Positions 17,056 through 25,599 of a stretch of DNA of 64,000 nt are shown piece after piece (positions within the stretch are counted from its first letter, which is position 1; the number at the start of each line of letters is the position of its first letter). Source of the stretch: CAIYZT01 sp052387855 (GTDB lineage: Bacteria > Pseudomonadota > Alphaproteobacteria > Rhodobacterales > Rhodobacteraceae); NCBI GenBank assembly GCA_052387855.1, contig JBQTIT010000021.1, positions 62,001 to 126,000 of the forward strand, written 5' to 3'. Made by a program: the position numbers and the translations under genes. The notes under the pieces were generated by a model that was not told the origin of the DNA, did no database searches, and saw nothing but the letters and a program-made list of their open reading frames with translations.

Positions 17056-17591
17056 TCGGGCGCGGCGGCGGGCACCAGGGTCAGCTTCGCGGCCGCGCCG
17101 GCCTGCATCTGCGTCAGTTGCTCGGCCGAAAAGCCGACGCGCGCGATGCAGCCTTCGACGGCGCAGACCGAATAGGGGTAGAACATCTCGCGGTTGTCAT
17201 CGACCGCAAAGGTCAGGTTGGCCGAAAGCAGCGTGTCCAGCGGCACCAGAATCGCGGCGCCGGCCACGGCGGGCTGGCCCGCCGGCAGGTTGAACAGCGA
17301 GATTTCGGCAATCGGCGTGCCTTCGGCGTTGTTGAGAAGCTGATACAGCCGGCAAGGGTCCGATCCGTCCTCGGCCTTGACGCAGCGCAGGTCCCAGTCG
17401 TCAAAGGTGGCCGCCACATAGACCTCGCCCACGGCGGCATCGGCCTGCGAGGGCAGGGCCGCCAGTCCATCGGCCGGCGCGCCCGTCGAAACCGAGGGCT
17501 CTGCCACCTCTTGCGCGCCGGCAAGACCGGCGGTCAGGATCAGGGCGGCAAGCCCGGTGGTCAGGCAAAGGCGAAGCGAAGGGCGGGGCAT
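16974..17591 (-). CDS. Invasion-associated locus B (IalB) family periplasmic protein
   Basis: A 205-aa secreted protein of the IalB family. The signal peptide (1-26) has a hydrophobic core LCLTTGLAALILTAGLAG and cleavage after AGA. The family pattern follows: FDDWDLRCVK, DPCRLYQLL, then IL..LDTLLS and PYSVCAVEGCIARVGF, with paired Cys. The molecular function of the family is unknown despite the name from Bartonella. The start at 17591 gives a clean signal peptide behind AGGATG. A promoter and a hairpin-rich leader are visible upstream. The 3' end overlaps the convergent KAS gene by 82 bases. Confidence 0.85.
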   Translation of the reverse strand: MPRPSLRLCLTTGLAALILTAGLAGAQEVAEPSVSTGAPADGLAALPSQADAAVGEVYVAATFDDWDLRCVKAEDGSDPCRLYQLLNNAEGTPIAEISLFNLPAGQPAVAGAAILVPLDTLLSANLTFAVDDNREMFYPYSVCAVEGCIARVGFSAEQLTQMQAGAAAKLTLVPAAAPDQRISVSISLKGFTAAFAAVSAANGPG

Positions 17592-17715
17592 ATCGGCATC
17601 CTGTCTGGTTTTCCGCCTTCTAGCATGCCGCGCGGGGGGTGTCAGGCGGATTTGCCGCCCCGCTGTCGCTTGCCGGGGGCAGGGTCGGCAAGGATCAGCC
17701 GAGCCGGGGACGGGC

Positions 17716-17787
17716 CAAAAACGAAAAGGGCCGCATAACCGGCCCTTTTCATTGACATATTCTCCCTGTCGGACTGGCCGACTTATG
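17716..17787 (-). promoter_or_regulatory. ialB leader with early terminator hairpin (attenuator or small RNA)
   Basis: The predicted transcript contains a short hairpin GTCGG-CCAGT-CCGAC, an AGGGAG ribosome site before ATG at 17758, and then a strong stem AAAAGGGCCG/CGGCCCTTTT (17749-17724) followed by CGTTTTT. A 38-codon frame (17758-17642) runs through the hairpin. The hairpin could end the RNA about 125 bases before the ialB start, leaving a roughly 70-nt RNA. Attenuation of ialB and an independent small RNA are both possible. Confidence 0.5.
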
Positions 17788-17793
17788 GCGGGG

Positions 17794-17822
17794 AAGCTAG
17801 AACGGATTCGCCAACCGGTCAA
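17794..17822 (-). promoter_or_regulatory. Sigma-70-type promoter reading toward ialB
   Basis: On the minus strand TTGACC (17822-17817) and TAGCTT (17799-17794) are spaced by exactly 17 bases. Transcription would start near 17787, just ahead of the hairpin leader. The -35 box is nearly consensus. Confidence 0.5.
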
Positions 17823-17860
17823 TATGGTTTCTGCGCGGCGAGTGGCGGGCGCGGGGCCTG

Positions 17861-17945
17861 AAAAAAGGCCGCACCTTTTGGGGCGCGGCCAGTCAAGACA
17901 GGGAGGAAGTCACAGTCGGAAGAAGATCCTGCTTGCCGACCGCTT
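17861..17945 (-). ncRNA. Candidate small RNA with anti-Shine-Dalgarno segment
   Basis: Minus-strand layout: a stem GGTCGG/CCGACT closing a loop of about 16 nt, an unpaired linker containing CCTCCCTGT, and a terminator stem GGCCGCGCC/GGTGCGGCC with a CCAAAA loop followed by six T. Two positions (one in each stem) pair as G-U only in the minus-strand RNA and would be A-C mismatches on the other strand, which supports this orientation. The linker is complementary to ribosome-binding sites. No clear promoter was found, so the 5' end is approximate. A similar RNA lies at 56814-56891. Confidence 0.5.
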
Positions 17946-18049
17946 CAGCATGGCACCGATTGGTTAAGAATGTATTTTGACCGAACGGGCAGCGGGCCCG
18001 CCGGGCGCAAAGGGGCCGCCCGGGCGCAGGGGCCGGAACAGGGGTTGCG

Positions 18050-19573
18050 ATGTCGGATGTGGTCTTTGTGGGCGGCGGCGGCGAGGGATACGGCACGCGC
18101 CAGCACCTGCTTTTGGGATACGCCAACCGCCACGGGCTGGTGGCCGGAGCGACCGGAACCGGTAAAACCGTGACATTGCAAATACTTGCCGAGGAATTTT
18201 CATCTGCCGGCGTTCCGGTCTTCATGGCCGATGTCAAGGGCGACCTGTCGGGAATCGCGGCGGCCGGCTCGGTTGGGCACAAGCTGCACGAGGCCTTTGC
18301 GGCCCGGGCGCGGACCATCGGCCATGATCTGGTCTATCGGCAGTTCCCGGTCACCTTTTGGGACGTTCTGGCCCAGCAGGGCGCCCCGATTCGCGCCACC
18401 GTGGCCGAAATGGGCCCGCTGCTGCTGTCGCGGCTGCTGGAATTGACCGAGGCGCAGGAAGGGGTGCTCAACATCGCCTTCCGGCTGGCGGACGAAGAAG
18501 AGCTGCCGTTGCTCGACCTGCACGATCTGCGCGCGCTTCTGACCTTCATCGCCCGGAACGCGGCCGAGATCGGCGCGCGCTATGGGCTGGTGGCCACCGC
18601 ATCGGTCGGCGCGATTCAGCGGCAGCTTCTGGTTCTGGAAAATCAGGGCGGGCATGCGTTGTTCGGCGAGCCGGCGCTGGAGCTGGACGATCTGATGCGG
18701 CGCGACGGCGCGGGGCGCGGCATGATCAACGTTCTGGCCGCCGACCGGCTGATCCACACGCCACGCCTTTACGCGACCTTCCTGCTCTGGCTTCTGTCCG
18801 AGCTTTTCGAGACCCTGCCCGAAGTGGGCGATCCGGACCGCCCCAAGCTGGTCTTTTTCTTTGACGAGGCGCATCTGCTGTTCACCGACGCGCCCAAGGC
18901 GCTGGTGGCAAAGGTCGAGCAGGTGGCGCGTCTGATCCGGTCCAAGGGGGTGGGGGTCTATTTCGTCACCCAGAACCCCGCCGATGTGCCCGAGATGATC
19001 CTGGGGCAGCTTGGCAACCGCATCCAGCACGCCTTGCGTGCCTTTACCGCCAGGGACCAGAGGGACCTGGCCAAGGCGGCCGAGACCTATCGGCCGAACC
19101 CGCGCTTTGACGTGGGCGAGGCGATCCGCGAGCTTGGCACGGGCGAGGCGGTGACCTCGCTTCTGGAAGCCAAGGGTATCCCCGGCATCGCCGAGCGCAC
19201 GCTGATCCGCCCGCCGCAAAGCCAGCTTGGTCCGCTTGCGCCGGGGCTGCGGGCCAGCATCATGGCAAGCTCGCCCATGCAGGCCAAATACGGCACGCCC
19301 GTGGACCGCGACAGCGCCCATGAGCGGCTGCGCGCCCGGGAACAGGCGGCGGCCCAGGCGGTTCCGGCCGCGCCGGACCGCGAAGAGGGCCACAGCCACG
19401 GCCGCCGCTGGGACGGCGGGCGACCAAGGGCCGCCGCGCCGGCGCGCAAGCCGGCGGGCCGGTCCGATTCCATCGGCGCCGCCTTTGCCAAATCCTTTGC
19501 CCGACAGGTCGGCACCCGCACCGGCCAGGCGGTGGTGCGCGGCATCCTGGGATCGCTCTTCAAGGGGCGCTGA
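18050..19573 (+). CDS. HerA-like ATPase, DUF853 family
   Basis: A 507-aa cytoplasmic P-loop ATPase of the DUF853/HerA-FtsK superfamily. Walker A is AGATGTGKT (32-40) and Walker B LVFFFDEAHLLF (about 267-278), with the family blocks MADVKGDLSG and VYFVTQNPADVPE. The C-terminus is a basic Arg/Ala-rich tail. Homologues are widespread in proteobacteria as stand-alone genes (E. coli YjgR) and their substrate is unknown; DNA or protein translocation is assumed from the fold. It is transcribed alone, divergent from the small-RNA region. Confidence 0.88.
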   Translation: MSDVVFVGGGGEGYGTRQHLLLGYANRHGLVAGATGTGKTVTLQILAEEFSSAGVPVFMADVKGDLSGIAAAGSVGHKLHEAFAARARTIGHDLVYRQFPVTFWDVLAQQGAPIRATVAEMGPLLLSRLLELTEAQEGVLNIAFRLADEEELPLLDLHDLRALLTFIARNAAEIGARYGLVATASVGAIQRQLLVLENQGGHALFGEPALELDDLMRRDGAGRGMINVLAADRLIHTPRLYATFLLWLLSELFETLPEVGDPDRPKLVFFFDEAHLLFTDAPKALVAKVEQVARLIRSKGVGVYFVTQNPADVPEMILGQLGNRIQHALRAFTARDQRDLAKAAETYRPNPRFDVGEAIRELGTGEAVTSLLEAKGIPGIAERTLIRPPQSQLGPLAPGLRASIMASSPMQAKYGTPVDRDSAHERLRAREQAAAQAVPAAPDREEGHSHGRRWDGGRPRAAAPARKPAGRSDSIGAAFAKSFARQVGTRTGQAVVRGILGSLFKGR

Positions 19574-19584
19574 GCCGCCCCGGC

Positions 19585-20913
19585 CTATTCGGGCTGCGGG
19601 GTCAGCGGCGTCAGGCGCAGGCGCGAGATGCGGTTTTCCGCGCGCGCCGTCACCTCGATCCGAAAGCCGTGGAACCGAAAGACCTGCCCCTCGGCCGGGA
19701 TGATCTGCGCCTCGTGGATGACCAGCCCGGCGACGGTGTTGGCCTCCTGATCCGGCAGGGACCATTCCATCGCGCGGTTGAGATCGCGGATCGTCATCTG
19801 GCCCGGCACCAGAAAGCTGCCGTCCGCCTCGGGCTTGATGCGGCCCTCGCGGCTGACAAGGTCGAACTCGTCGGTGATCTCGCCCACGATCTCTTCGAGG
19901 ATGTCCTCAAGCGTGATCAGGCCCTGCAGGGCGCCGTATTCGTCCACCACCAGCGCGAAATGCGTCCGCCGTTTCAGGAACTGGCGCATCTGTTCGTCCA
20001 GCGTCGTGGTGTCGGGGATGAAATAGGGCTTCATCGCCACCTTGATGATGTCCAGGCTTTCGATTCCGCCCGGGCTGGCCCCATCCTCGCCGCGCATCAG
20101 CCGGTCGACCTCGCGCAAGAGGTCCTTGGCATGGATCACACCCAGGATGTTGTCCTCATCGCCGCGAAAGACCGGCAGGCGGGTGTGCGAAGAGGCCAGC
20201 ACGCGGGTGATGATCTCGCCCGGCGGCAGGTCGGCGTCGATCAACTCGATCTGGCGGCGGTGGCGCATGATCTCGTCCACGGTGCGCTCGGCCAGGTCCA
20301 GCGCGCCCAGCAGCCGGTCGCGGTTTTCCTTTTCCACCGCGCCTTCGGAATGGCCAAGCGCGATGGCGCCGGCGATCTCGTCGCGCAGCGCCAGGATCCT
20401 GCTGTCGGGGTCGGGGCGCAGGCCAAAGAGGTGCAGGATGCCGCGCACCAGTGCCCGCACCAGCCCCACCACGGGCGAAAAGATCAGGATCAAGAGCCCG
20501 ATCGCCGGGGCGACGCGCACCGCCACCGGCTCGGGAAAGGTGATGGCGACGGTCTTGGGCAGCACCTCGCCAAAGACCAGCACCAGCGCGGTGATCGCCA
20601 GCGTGGCCAGCGCCACGCCGCTGTCGCCAAAGGTACGGGTCAGAAGCGCGGTCGCCAGCGCGGCCGAAAGCGTGTTGACGATGTTGTTGCCCAACAGGAT
20701 GGCGCCGATCATGCGCTCGGCCTGGTCGGTGACGCGCAGCGCGCTGGCCGCGCCCTTGTCGCCCCGGTCGGCCTGCGAGCGCAGCTTGGCGCGCGACGAT
20801 GCGGTCAGCGCGGTCTCGGAGCCGGAAAAGAAGGCGGAAAGCAGAATCAGCAGCAGGATCGCGGCGCAGGTGCCCCAAAAGGTCGCGTCAAGCGTGCTCA
20901 GGTCGGTTGGCAT
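19585..20913 (-). CDS. CNNM/CorC-type transporter (DUF21-CBS-CorC_HlyC domains)
   Basis: A 442-aa inner-membrane protein of the hemolysin C/CorC family, associated with Mg2+/Co2+ efflux. It has an N-terminal DUF21 domain with three to four membrane segments (starting CAAILLLILLSAFFSGSETA), a CBS pair (about 200-330; HRRQIELIDAD and THFALVVDEYGALQGLIT) and a C-terminal CorC_HlyC domain. The 'hemolysin' label is historical. Start choice is uncertain: ATG 20913 fits the family N-terminus, but in-frame starts extend to a TTG at 20976 that overlaps the xerD stop (TTGA). Last gene of the minus-strand xerD operon. Confidence 0.88.
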   Translation of the reverse strand: MPTDLSTLDATFWGTCAAILLLILLSAFFSGSETALTASSRAKLRSQADRGDKGAASALRVTDQAERMIGAILLGNNIVNTLSAALATALLTRTFGDSGVALATLAITALVLVFGEVLPKTVAITFPEPVAVRVAPAIGLLILIFSPVVGLVRALVRGILHLFGLRPDPDSRILALRDEIAGAIALGHSEGAVEKENRDRLLGALDLAERTVDEIMRHRRQIELIDADLPPGEIITRVLASSHTRLPVFRGDEDNILGVIHAKDLLREVDRLMRGEDGASPGGIESLDIIKVAMKPYFIPDTTTLDEQMRQFLKRRTHFALVVDEYGALQGLITLEDILEEIVGEITDEFDLVSREGRIKPEADGSFLVPGQMTIRDLNRAMEWSLPDQEANTVAGLVIHEAQIIPAEGQVFRFHGFRIEVTARAENRISRLRLTPLTPQPE

Positions 20914-20972
20914 GATCAAGGGGCCCTTCTTGCCGGGATCGGGGATCCTTATGGGCATTGCGTCCGGCGCAA

Positions 20973-21917
20973 TCAACCCTTGGACGGCAGGCGCGCCAGC
21001 GGGTGATGGTCCAGCACCAGATCGCGCAACTGCTCGTCCAGCACATGGGTATAGATCTCGGTGGTGGACAGGTCGGCATGGCCGAGCAGGGTCTGGATCA
21101 CCCGCAGGTCGGCGCCGCCGGCCAGAAGATGGGTGGCAAAGGCGTGGCGCAGGCTGTGCGGCGTGATCCGGCCCGGATCAAGCCCCGCCTTCAGCGCCCA
21201 GGTCTTGATCAGGCCGTGGAACTGCTGGCGGCTCAGATGCCCCTCGGCGCCGCTGGCGGGGAAGAGGTGGCGCGAGGCGGGGCGGCCGGCCTTGCGGTCC
21301 GCTTCGGCCCGCGCCTGCACCTGCGCGATCCAGGGCTCCAGCGCCGCGCGCGCCGCGCCGGAAAGCGGCACCATGCGCTCCTTGTCGCCCTTGCCGCGCA
21401 CCAGGATCATGCGCGGCGCGCCCAGCACGGCGGCCAGCGGCAGGCCGACCAGTTCGGACACCCGCAGGCCGGTGGCGTAGAGCAGCTCGATCAGGGCACG
21501 GTTGCGGATGCGCTCGACCTCGCCGCGCCCCGAGGTGCCGGTCGCCTCGATCAGGCGCAGCACGTCCTGCGGCGCCACGGTCACCGGCAGCGACCGGCTG
21601 GCCCCCGGCCCGTGGATGCGCAGGCCCGGATCGTCGGCGCGCCAGCCTTCGGAATGGGCAAAGCGGAACATCTGGCGCAGCGCTGAAAGCCGCCGCGCGC
21701 GGGTCGCCCTGGCCAGGCCCTGCGCCTCGCAGGCCACCAGATAGGCCTCGATGTCGCCCCGTTCCGCGCTGTCAAAGCCGATCTTGCGTGCCCCGGCCCA
21801 GGCGGCAAAGTCCTTGAGGTCGCGGCCATAGGACAAGAGCGTGTTGCGCGCCGCGCCGTTCTCGGCCGCCATCGCCTCCAGAAAGGTCGAGATCCACCGC
21901 TCGGCCAGCCCGGTCAC
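20973..21917 (-). CDS. xerD: Tyrosine recombinase XerD
   Basis: Resolves chromosome dimers at dif with XerC under FtsK control. The 314-aa protein has an N-terminal SAM-like core-binding domain and the full catalytic set: Arg152 (ATGLRVSE), Lys176 (GKGDKE), His254 and Arg257 (HSLRHAF), His280 (LLGHADLSTT) and Tyr289 (EIYTHV). No attachment sites or phage genes are nearby. The neighbourhood (small membrane protein, periplasmic protein, xerD, with aroK-aroB divergent) is the usual chromosomal one for Rhodobacteraceae, so this is the housekeeping enzyme. It overlaps its upstream neighbour by 4 bases. Confidence 0.92.
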   Translation of the reverse strand: MTGLAERWISTFLEAMAAENGAARNTLLSYGRDLKDFAAWAGARKIGFDSAERGDIEAYLVACEAQGLARATRARRLSALRQMFRFAHSEGWRADDPGLRIHGPGASRSLPVTVAPQDVLRLIEATGTSGRGEVERIRNRALIELLYATGLRVSELVGLPLAAVLGAPRMILVRGKGDKERMVPLSGAARAALEPWIAQVQARAEADRKAGRPASRHLFPASGAEGHLSRQQFHGLIKTWALKAGLDPGRITPHSLRHAFATHLLAGGADLRVIQTLLGHADLSTTEIYTHVLDEQLRDLVLDHHPLARLPSKG

Positions 21918-23494
21918 GGCTGCCGGTCCAGCAAGAGAACCTGCAAGGCCACGCGCAGGGCCGCCGCCTCAAGCCCGGCCAGGCGCAGCGCGGCAAGCCC
22001 GATGGTGAGGTCCGGGATCTGCCCATGGACGCCGCCCATCACGCGCTCGATCCCGGTCAGGATCAACTCGCCCGTCCGCCCTTCGGCGTGCAGGGCCGCG
22101 ATCTGGGTCGGCAGGGCGGCGGCGCCCCAGGCCGCGGCGACGGCGCCGGCGCGCGCATCGGGCGGGGTGGCGCCGGCCCCAGGGCCCGCCGAAAGCGCCA
22201 GCGCAAAGGCCAGGGCCGGATCGTCGCTGCTTTTTCCGGCACTCAGGGCCCGATGGTCCGCCGACAAGAGCGCCAGGCGCAGGGCCAGATCGCCCGCTTC
22301 GCCCCGCAAGGGCAGGGGCGCCAGGCGCGCCGCGAATAGCTCGGCAAAGGCGACCTCCAGCCCGACCTCGCGCATCGCGTCATAGGCCACCGGCAGGGTC
22401 CGCCCGATCAGCCGCAGATCGCTGGCCCCCAGCGCCGCCTCGAAGTCCTGAAAGGCCCGGACGCGGTCCCAGACCCCGCCCGATGCCGCCGGCTTTTGCA
22501 GGGTGAAAAATCCCAGCAGAAGATTGGGCGAGATCACCCCGGCGCGCGACAGCCGCTCGGCCGCTTCAAGCCGCGCCTTCCAGCCGGTGCGCTCGTCCAG
22601 GTCGGAATGGGCAAAGGCCAGCGGCAGGCCAAGGATGGGCAAGGGCTCGCCGATCGCCTCGAAAAGGCGCAGGTCCAGCGGGGTGACGATGGCGGGCGGA
22701 TCGAGCGGACCCGCCTCTTCGGCAAGCTCGGGGTCCAGAAATCGCGCCAGAAGCTCGGCCTGCGCGGGGTCGATCTGGCCCAGGACCTCGGCGCTGCCGA
22801 GGGTCAGGGCCGCGCCGCCCCAGTCGCCATTTCGGGCCAGACAAAAGATGCGCGCCGGCAGGGCAGGGGCCGGGCCCGAGCGCTGGAACATCCGGCGGCA
22901 GGCGCGGCTCTCGGCGCCGGTCAGCAGCGCTGCGTCGAAATAGCGCTGGAACAGGTCGGGCCGGGTCAGGTCGCCCCCCGCCTGCAGCATCGCCATCACC
23001 TGATCAAGCGCCCCCAGCGCCATCAGCCGGTCGATCCGCCCCAGCGCCAGCGCGCCGTCCGGGCCGGCGTCGGCCGGCGGGTCAGCCTCGGCCAAGAGAA
23101 GCGTGATGAAAAGCTGTTGCAGTGCGGGCAGCGGCTCGGGCGTCTGGCGCGCGATCATCGCCAGGATCGCCTCGGTCTGCCCCGGCCCCCAAAGCTGCTG
23201 CGGCAGGCCGGTCTTGGCGGGGCCGAGCAGGCCCAACCCCTCGGGCGAGGCCGCCAGAAGCGGCTCTGCCGTGACCGATTGCGGCAGGGCGCCGCGCGCC
23301 AGCGGACTGCCCGAGACGGCGCCGATCACCGCCGGGTCCAGCGGTCTTGGCAGCCGGTCCGCGCCCTGAACCGACTGCGACAGCCAGTCGATCGCGGACA
23401 GTGGCGCCTCTTGCGCCGGGGCGGGCGCGACCCAGGCCAGGCTCAGCGCAAGGACCACCAGCGCCAGGGCACCCGGGCGGGCCTCAGCCGCCAT
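21914..23494 (-). CDS. Conserved hypothetical periplasmic protein upstream of xerD
   Basis: A 526-aa protein with an N-terminal signal (hydrophobic ALALVVLALSLAWVAPAPAQ, cleavage near residue 27). The rest is Ala/Leu-rich and helical, probably repeat-like (about 20 helices), with two isolated Cys in the centre (SRACRRMF and IFCLAR) that could form a disulfide. No enzymatic motif is visible. It lies between the 44-aa membrane peptide and xerD with overlaps on both sides, so all three are co-translated. The family seems restricted to Rhodobacterales; function unknown. Confidence 0.75.
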   Translation of the reverse strand: MAAEARPGALALVVLALSLAWVAPAPAQEAPLSAIDWLSQSVQGADRLPRPLDPAVIGAVSGSPLARGALPQSVTAEPLLAASPEGLGLLGPAKTGLPQQLWGPGQTEAILAMIARQTPEPLPALQQLFITLLLAEADPPADAGPDGALALGRIDRLMALGALDQVMAMLQAGGDLTRPDLFQRYFDAALLTGAESRACRRMFQRSGPAPALPARIFCLARNGDWGGAALTLGSAEVLGQIDPAQAELLARFLDPELAEEAGPLDPPAIVTPLDLRLFEAIGEPLPILGLPLAFAHSDLDERTGWKARLEAAERLSRAGVISPNLLLGFFTLQKPAASGGVWDRVRAFQDFEAALGASDLRLIGRTLPVAYDAMREVGLEVAFAELFAARLAPLPLRGEAGDLALRLALLSADHRALSAGKSSDDPALAFALALSAGPGAGATPPDARAGAVAAAWGAAALPTQIAALHAEGRTGELILTGIERVMGGVHGQIPDLTIGLAALRLAGLEAAALRVALQVLLLDRQP

Positions 23495-23618
23495 TCAGCG
23501 TCACCGGCTGGCGCACGTCCTGCCGCTGGGGCGACAGATCGCCGAAATAGGCAAAGCCGATCAGAACGAGGGCGCCGGCGAGGACGAGAATCAGAACGAT
23601 GCGAAGGGCGCGGAACAT
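23484..23618 (-). CDS. Small single-span membrane protein (44 aa)
   Basis: The minus strand encodes a 44-aa peptide starting MFRALRIVLILVLAGALVL: a short basic N-terminus, one hydrophobic segment of about 20 residues (7-26), then a polar tail (FGDLSPQRQDVRQPV). An AAGGCAG ribosome site precedes it. It overlaps the start of the next gene by 11 bases, which favours a translated gene over chance. It heads the operon with the periplasmic protein, xerD and the CorC-like gene. Function unknown. Confidence 0.65.
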   Translation of the reverse strand: MFRALRIVLILVLAGALVLIGFAYFGDLSPQRQDVRQPVTLNGG

Positions 23619-23807
23619 GTCGGGTCTGCCTTGCTGGCCAAAGATCGGGTCCCTTTATCACTTAAGCCCTTCCCGGGCCGGATTGAAGTTAGATATGGCA
23701 TTTTGCGCGGCTTCGCGCCATTCAGGGATTTGATCCGGGGTCCGCGCAAGGGCCCGCACGGCACGGCGGCACCGCGCCAGAGGAAAGGACAGGGGGGACA
23801 TCATCTC

Positions 23808-24356
23808 ATGCGGCTGAAAAAAACCGTGGTGATGATCGGCATGATGGGGGCGGGCAAGACGGCGGTGGGCACCGCGCTGGCCCGTGAACTGGGGGTTCCG
23901 TTCGTCGATTCGGACGAGGAAATCGTCAAGGCGGCAAATCGCTCGATCGCCGAGATCTTCGAGCGCGACGGCGAGCCGTTTTTCCGCGCGCGTGAGACCG
24001 AGGTGCTGGGCCGGCTGCTGCGCGGGGCGCCTTGCGTGCTTTCGGCGGGGGGCGGGGCGTTCCTGTCCGAGCAGAACCGCGCGCTGATCCACGCGCGCGG
24101 CATCTCGGTCTGTCTGCGGGCGGACCTGGAGGTGCTCTGGCAAAGGGTCCGCCACAAGAGCAGCCGTCCGCTCTTGCGCACCGCCAACCCGCGCGAGACC
24201 CTGCGTGCCCTGCTGGAGACGCGCGGGCCGGTCTATGCGCTGGCCGACCTTGCGGTCGACAGCCAGCCTGACCTGTCGGTCGAAGCGATGGCGCAGCGCG
24301 TGACGCAGGCGCTGCTGACGCGGCCCGATGTTCTGGAAAGGGAAATGGCGCCATGA
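23808..24356 (+). CDS. aroK: Shikimate kinase
   Basis: Phosphorylates shikimate to shikimate 3-phosphate in aromatic amino acid synthesis. The 182-aa protein has the Walker A loop GMMGAGKT (11-18), the Mg/shikimate-binding VDSDEEI (Asp34, Asp36), Arg58 in FFRARE, and the SAGGGAF shikimate-binding segment near 79. The start at 23808 was chosen because the reading frame upstream to 23631 is not family-like. The stop overlaps aroB by 4 bases (ATGA). Confidence 0.94.
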   Translation: MRLKKTVVMIGMMGAGKTAVGTALARELGVPFVDSDEEIVKAANRSIAEIFERDGEPFFRARETEVLGRLLRGAPCVLSAGGGAFLSEQNRALIHARGISVCLRADLEVLWQRVRHKSSRPLLRTANPRETLRALLETRGPVYALADLAVDSQPDLSVEAMAQRVTQALLTRPDVLEREMAP

Positions 24357-25504
24357 ACAAGGCCCATGATGCGGTGCGGGTCGCGCTTGGCGCGCGCAGC
24401 TACGATGTGCTGGTCGGCACCGGGCTTCTGTCCCGGGCCGGAGATTTGCTCGGCCCCCACCTGCGCCGCGCCAAGGTCGCGATCATTTCCGACGAGAGGG
24501 TGGCCGCGATTCATCTGGGCGCGCTTCAGGACGGTCTTGACCGCGCCGGCATCGCGCATTCGGCGCTGTGCCTGCCCCCGGGCGAGGGCACCAAGGACTG
24601 GGCCAATCTGGCCCGCGCGACCGAGTGGCTGCTGGCCGAAAGGATCGAGCGGCGGGACCTGGTGATCGCGCTTGGCGGCGGGGTGATCGGCGATCTGGTC
24701 GGCTTTTCCGCCGCCATCCTGCGCCGTGGCGTGCGGTTCGTGCAGGTGCCGACATCGCTTCTGGCGCAGGTCGACAGTTCGGTCGGCGGCAAGACCGGCA
24801 TCAACACCGCGCAGGGCAAGAATCTGGTCGGCGCCTTTCACCAGCCGGTGCTGGTGCTGGCCGACATCGGGGTCCTTTCCAGCCTTCCGGCGCGCGATCT
24901 CTTGTCGGGCTATGGCGAGGTGGTGAAATACGGGCTCTTGGGGGACGAGGCCTTTTTCGACTGGCTGGAGGCGAACGGGCCGGCGCTGGCGCGGGGCGAT
25001 GGCGCGGCCCGCCACCACGCCGTGCTGCGCTCGGTCCAGATGAAGGCCGGGATCGTGGCGCGCGATGAGACCGAAGAGGGGGAGCGCGCGCTCTTGAACC
25101 TTGGCCATACCTTTTGCCACGCGCTGGAAAAGGCCACGGGCTATTCGGACCGGCTCTTGCACGGCGAGGGGGTGGCGATCGGCTGCGCGCTGGCCTTTGA
25201 GCTGAGCCAGCGTCTGGGCCTGTGCGCGCAAGAGGCGCCAAGCCGCCTGCGCGCGCATCTGCGGGCGATGGGGATCAAGACCGATCTGGCCGACATCCCC
25301 GGCGATCTGCCGGGGCCCGAGGCGCTGCTGGATCTGATGGGTCAGGACAAGAAGGTGATCGACGGGCGCCTGCGCTTTGTGCTCGCGCGCGGCATCGGCG
25401 CAGCCTTTGTGGCCGAAGACGTCCCGCCCGCGCAGGTGCTGGCAGTCCTGTCCGATGGGCTGGCCTCGCGCGGGGGCGGCCGACAAAGCGGCAAAAAACC
25501 GTGA
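24353..25504 (+). CDS. aroB: 3-dehydroquinate synthase
   Basis: Converts DAHP to 3-dehydroquinate, the second step of the shikimate pathway, using NAD and a divalent metal. The 383-aa protein has the NAD-binding GEGTKDW, GGGVIGDLVGF and PTSLLAQVDSSVGGKTGIN. Metal ligands are in GYGEVVKYG (Glu), NLGHTFCHALE (His) and LLHGEGVAIG (His). The gene is translationally coupled to aroK, an order common across proteobacteria. Confidence 0.96.
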   Translation: MNKAHDAVRVALGARSYDVLVGTGLLSRAGDLLGPHLRRAKVAIISDERVAAIHLGALQDGLDRAGIAHSALCLPPGEGTKDWANLARATEWLLAERIERRDLVIALGGGVIGDLVGFSAAILRRGVRFVQVPTSLLAQVDSSVGGKTGINTAQGKNLVGAFHQPVLVLADIGVLSSLPARDLLSGYGEVVKYGLLGDEAFFDWLEANGPALARGDGAARHHAVLRSVQMKAGIVARDETEEGERALLNLGHTFCHALEKATGYSDRLLHGEGVAIGCALAFELSQRLGLCAQEAPSRLRAHLRAMGIKTDLADIPGDLPGPEALLDLMGQDKKVIDGRLRFVLARGIGAAFVAEDVPPAQVLAVLSDGLASRGGGRQSGKKP

Positions 25505-25599
25505 ATCGGGCCGGCCGGGTGCATGCGCGCCGGCCATGGCTCTGCTAGGCTTCTGGCCATCGGGTCCGGTTCGGGCCCGGCTCTGGCGAGGAGGGCGGA

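Noticed and set aside
17893..18318. 141-codon minus-strand frame over the small-RNA region and the HerA-like gene start.
   Set aside because: Antisense to the ATPase gene and low-complexity; the candidate sRNA explains the conserved-looking structure better.
20973..21917. Tyrosine recombinase as evidence of a mobile element.
   Set aside because: Sequence and neighbourhood fit the housekeeping XerD; no att repeats, tRNA junction or phage genes.
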